From: Wolbachia endosymbiont of Cylisticus convexus
GTDB lineage: Bacteria; Pseudomonadota; Alphaproteobacteria; Rickettsiales; Anaplasmataceae
Assembly (NCBI RefSeq): GCF_003344345.1
Contig: NZ_QPIP01000194.1
Span: forward strand, 1 to 6,738
Direction: 5' to 3'
DNA length: 6,738 nucleotides
The notes under the pieces were generated by a model that saw only the letters and a list, made by a program, of their open reading frames with translations, was not told where the DNA came from and did no database searches. A program made the position numbers and the translations under genes. How positions within the stretch are numbered: the first letter of the stretch is position 1; each line of letters starts with the position of its first letter. Positions 5,550 through 6,738 of this stretch are shown here, in pieces.

Positions 5550-5640
5550 GACACCATTTGCTGTCTTCAAAAATGAATGTTCGTACAACTATGTGCTAGC
5601 TACTTGCACGACATATCACGCAAGTAGCCCTTTTCCTGTC

Positions 5641-5663
5641 ATCCCAGTGCGTGGCACTGGGAT
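5641..5663. repeat. Palindrome P8 touching IS copy B
   Basis: ATCCCAGTG (5641-5649), loop CGTGG, CACTGGGAT (5655-5663), preceded by TGTC. The IS begins at the next base. As a reverse complement it matches P1 except for one loop base, so the inverted repeat formed by the two IS copies extends about 26 bases into the flanks. Confidence 0.8.
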
Positions 5664-5696
5664 GGCTTTGTTGCATCACTCAAGAGAAAAGAACTG

Positions 5697-5781
5697 GCAG
5701 TTACTGACAAAATTCATTATAGAATAGCCATTTAACCATTGAAGAAAAAATATGCCACAGCAAATGAAAGTCAGTAACTGC
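5697..5781 (+). repeat. 12-bp inverted repeat around the transposase start (copy B)
   Basis: GCAGTTACTGAC (5697-5708) and GTCAGTAACTGC (5770-5781) can pair in RNA, leaving a 61-base loop that contains GAAGAA (5741-5746) and the ATG at 5752. The arrangement is the same as in copy A. A role in limiting translation from read-through transcripts is plausible but unproven, since the start codon lies in the loop and not in the stem. Confidence 0.6.
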
Positions 5782-5892
5782 AATGAATATAACAAATTTC
5801 TCCAAGAAAGAGGAAATATTTTTCATTTTATTAATAGAAAATTGGTACGAACATGGTCCAAAAGTGTTCGGTGGCAACAATATTTACAGTGA
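5752..5892 (+). CDS. Transposase N-terminal fragment (copy B)
   Basis: A 46-codon frame from the ATG at 5752, five bases after GAAGAA. It holds the family-like N-terminus with EYNKFLQERG and runs out of homology after about residue 28. Identical to the fragment at 847-987. It is easily missed because of its length and because a longer frame overlaps it. Confidence 0.7.
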   Translation: MPQQMKVSNCNEYNKFLQERGNIFHFINRKLVRTWSKSVRWQQYLQ

Positions 5893-6283
5893 TAAAGTTG
5901 TGATTTTAGTGCATATAGTCGCTAGTCTCTTTAGAATTGGCTTAAGACAAACGGTAGGGTTTATAAAAGGATATTTGCAGCAAGTAGGAAAAGGCTTAGC
6001 AGTCATTAGCTATTCGCAGGCTTCAAGAAGGTTTAAAAAACTCAATATTAAGATCAATGATTGCAGAGTTGACAAAAACAATATGGAAGATATTGAAATT
6101 GCCATAGACAGTACAAGTATCAGTATTTATAATAATACCCCTGGTCACAGTAAGGAAAATAGTAAAGATAGAAAGTATCGCAGCTATGAACAGACAAGAA
6201 AATTGCATGTAATGTTGAATATAAATAGCAAAAACGCCATAGCTGTAAAATACAGTAACGGTGTCTACTCTGATCACTTGTGA
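5783..6283 (+). CDS. Transposase middle fragment with first catalytic Asp (copy B)
   Basis: An open frame of 166 codons, identical in translation to 456-956. D109 in IAIDST is the first DDE residue. The region LFRIGLRQTVGFIKG is the conserved helical part before it. The ATG at 5783 directly follows the right arm of the leader inverted repeat and has no good ribosome-binding site. Confidence 0.72.
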   Translation: MNITNFSKKEEIFFILLIENWYEHGPKVFGGNNIYSDKVVILVHIVASLFRIGLRQTVGFIKGYLQQVGKGLAVISYSQASRRFKKLNIKINDCRVDKNNMEDIEIAIDSTSISIYNNTPGHSKENSKDRKYRSYEQTRKLHVMLNINSKNAIAVKYSNGVYSDHL

Positions 6284-6692
6284 TCTGCTAAAAAAAGTTG
6301 ATTTTCAGCATGTCGTAAAAGTACTATATGCCGATAGGGCGTACGATAGGCATAAGCTTTATAAATTATGCAAAGAATATAATATAAAAGCAAAAATTCT
6401 ACCAAAAACCTGTGCAGCAGAGCATTTAAAAATAGACTACATGTCTGATAGGAACACTGCTATTAGGTTAATCAAATTACATAATGAAGATGGTATGAAG
6501 AAGTGGAAAGAAAAAGTAAATTATGGAAAGAGGTCATATATTGAGGTTTTTTTTTCGCGACTAAAACAAACATTTGGGTTTAGCTTTAGAAATAAATCCG
6601 AAGTAAATCGTGAAAAAGAATTGCTAATAAAATGCTACTTACTCAATAAATTTATTGAAATTGGCGTCGCTAAATTTGAGATAGCTTCATGA
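6261..6692 (+). CDS. Transposase C-terminal fragment with second Asp and Glu (copy B)
   Basis: An open frame of 143 codons, identical in translation to 47-478, with D25 (YADRAYD) and E95 (SYIEVFFSRLK). It opens at a GTG inside the 23-base overlap with the middle fragment. A run of seven A at 6290-6296 lies after the stop of the middle frame, so it cannot serve as a frameshift site joining the two. Confidence 0.75.
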   Translation: MSTLITCDLLKKVDFQHVVKVLYADRAYDRHKLYKLCKEYNIKAKILPKTCAAEHLKIDYMSDRNTAIRLIKLHNEDGMKKWKEKVNYGKRSYIEVFFSRLKQTFGFSFRNKSEVNREKELLIKCYLLNKFIEIGVAKFEIAS

Positions 6693-6738
6693 ATTTATTA
6701 TACATTATCTACTATCCAAAGAGCGATGCAACAAAGCC

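Larger units (their letters stand above)
5195..5628. repeat. Dispersed TGTCATGCAAGTAGC repeats
   Basis: Exact copies lie at 5195-5209 and 5323-5337, with a diverged copy TGTCATGCCAAGTAGG at 5405-5420. The core GCAAGTAGC recurs at 5620-5628, paired with its inverted copy GCTACTTGC at 5599-5607 (12-base loop). Most copies are preceded or followed by a CTTTTTC-like tract. The unit looks like a relative of the palindrome family, sharing the TGTCAT start with one arm replaced. Confidence 0.6.
5183..5663. other. 481-bp gene-free repeat region after ftsQ
   Basis: No gene is supported here. The minus-strand frame at 5348-5557 runs through the palindromes and has no recognisable family. The stretch is a mosaic: a TGTCATGCAAGTAGC motif in several copies, an inverted repeat at 5230-5295, four palindromes (5350, 5427, 5526, 5641), and one AATGTTCGTAC motif (5576-5586). 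Any ftsQ terminator would have to lie among these hairpins. Confidence 0.65.
5752..6692 (+). pseudogene. IS903-group transposase, broken by two frameshifts (copy B)
   Basis: The same three-frame structure as copy A: N-terminus 5752-5892, middle 5783-6283, C-terminus 6261-6692. The first shift falls near 5835-5845, where the family match moves from FHFI in one frame to IENWYEH in the next. The second falls at the palindrome 6272-6285, just before the middle frame stops at 6281-6283. The three DDE residues are intact in their own frames. The element may still be moved in trans by a related active transposase because its ends are intact. Confidence 0.82.
5664..6738 (+). mobile_element. IS903-group (IS5 family) insertion sequence, copy B
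   Basis: This is the same 1075-bp element as at 1-1075, in the opposite orientation. The terminal inverted repeats are GGCTTTGTTGCATC at 5664-5677 and its complement at 6725-6738. I found no difference from copy A in the ends, leader or translated frames, so the duplication is recent or gene conversion keeps the copies equal. The left end abuts palindrome P8, and the right end coincides with the window edge. Confidence 0.93.

Noticed and set aside
5348..5557. 69-codon minus-strand frame after ftsQ
   Set aside because: It is built from palindromes P5 to P7 and their spacers, so its composition reflects repeats. No start signal or family is seen.
5183..5663. CRISPR array in the repeat-rich region
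   Set aside because: The repeats are of several kinds, irregularly spaced and of unequal length, and no cas gene is near.
6290..6296. Seven-A slippery site joining the transposase frames
   Set aside because: It lies after the stop codon of the middle frame, so ribosomes on that frame never reach it.
1..6738. Composite transposon carrying the four genes
   Set aside because: The arrangement formally fits, but the cargo is core chromosomal genes and the transposase is broken in both arms. No outer target duplication can be seen.

Overview
The window looks like chromosomal DNA from a Wolbachia-type endosymbiont (Anaplasmataceae, Rickettsiales). The evidence is the strong AT bias, Rickettsiales-like housekeeping proteins, and many short GC-rich hairpins of the ATCCCAGTG-loop-CACTGGGAT kind between genes. 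I infer the genus from these patterns and cannot name the strain.

Layout: the window is bounded exactly by two 1075-bp copies of one insertion sequence in opposite orientation (1-1075, transposase on the minus strand; 5664-6738, transposase on the plus strand). The IS belongs to the IS903 group of the IS5 family, shown by its terminal repeats and its DDE transposase. The transposase is split over three reading frames, so it is probably dead in both copies. Between the copies lie four core genes. dprA (1163-2239, minus) encodes a DNA-processing protein. It diverges across 61 bp from a 7Fe ferredoxin gene (2301-2669, plus). After 745 bp without genes come ddl (3415-4443, plus; D-alanine--D-alanine ligase) and ftsQ (4424-5182, plus; division protein), which overlap by 20 bp.

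The two gene-free stretches (2670-3414 and 5183-5663) are full of repeats. They hold a palindrome family with 9-bp stems, a 215-bp MITE-like element with about 20-bp terminal inverted repeats and a 10-bp flanking direct repeat, a 27-bp inverted repeat around that element, and short dispersed motifs. Both IS copies touch the outer edge of one of the palindromes, which suggests palindrome-directed insertion.

Function: ddl and ftsQ are a remnant of the dcw (division and cell wall) cluster and probably form one transcription unit. Ddl makes the D-Ala-D-Ala dipeptide of lipid II, and FtsQ is a scaffold of the divisome. dprA and the ferredoxin gene are unrelated in function and share only a divergent intergenic region. 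I do not see a convincing new multi-gene system. The most interesting signals are the MITE-like element, the palindrome-associated IS insertions and the hidden three-frame structure of the transposase.
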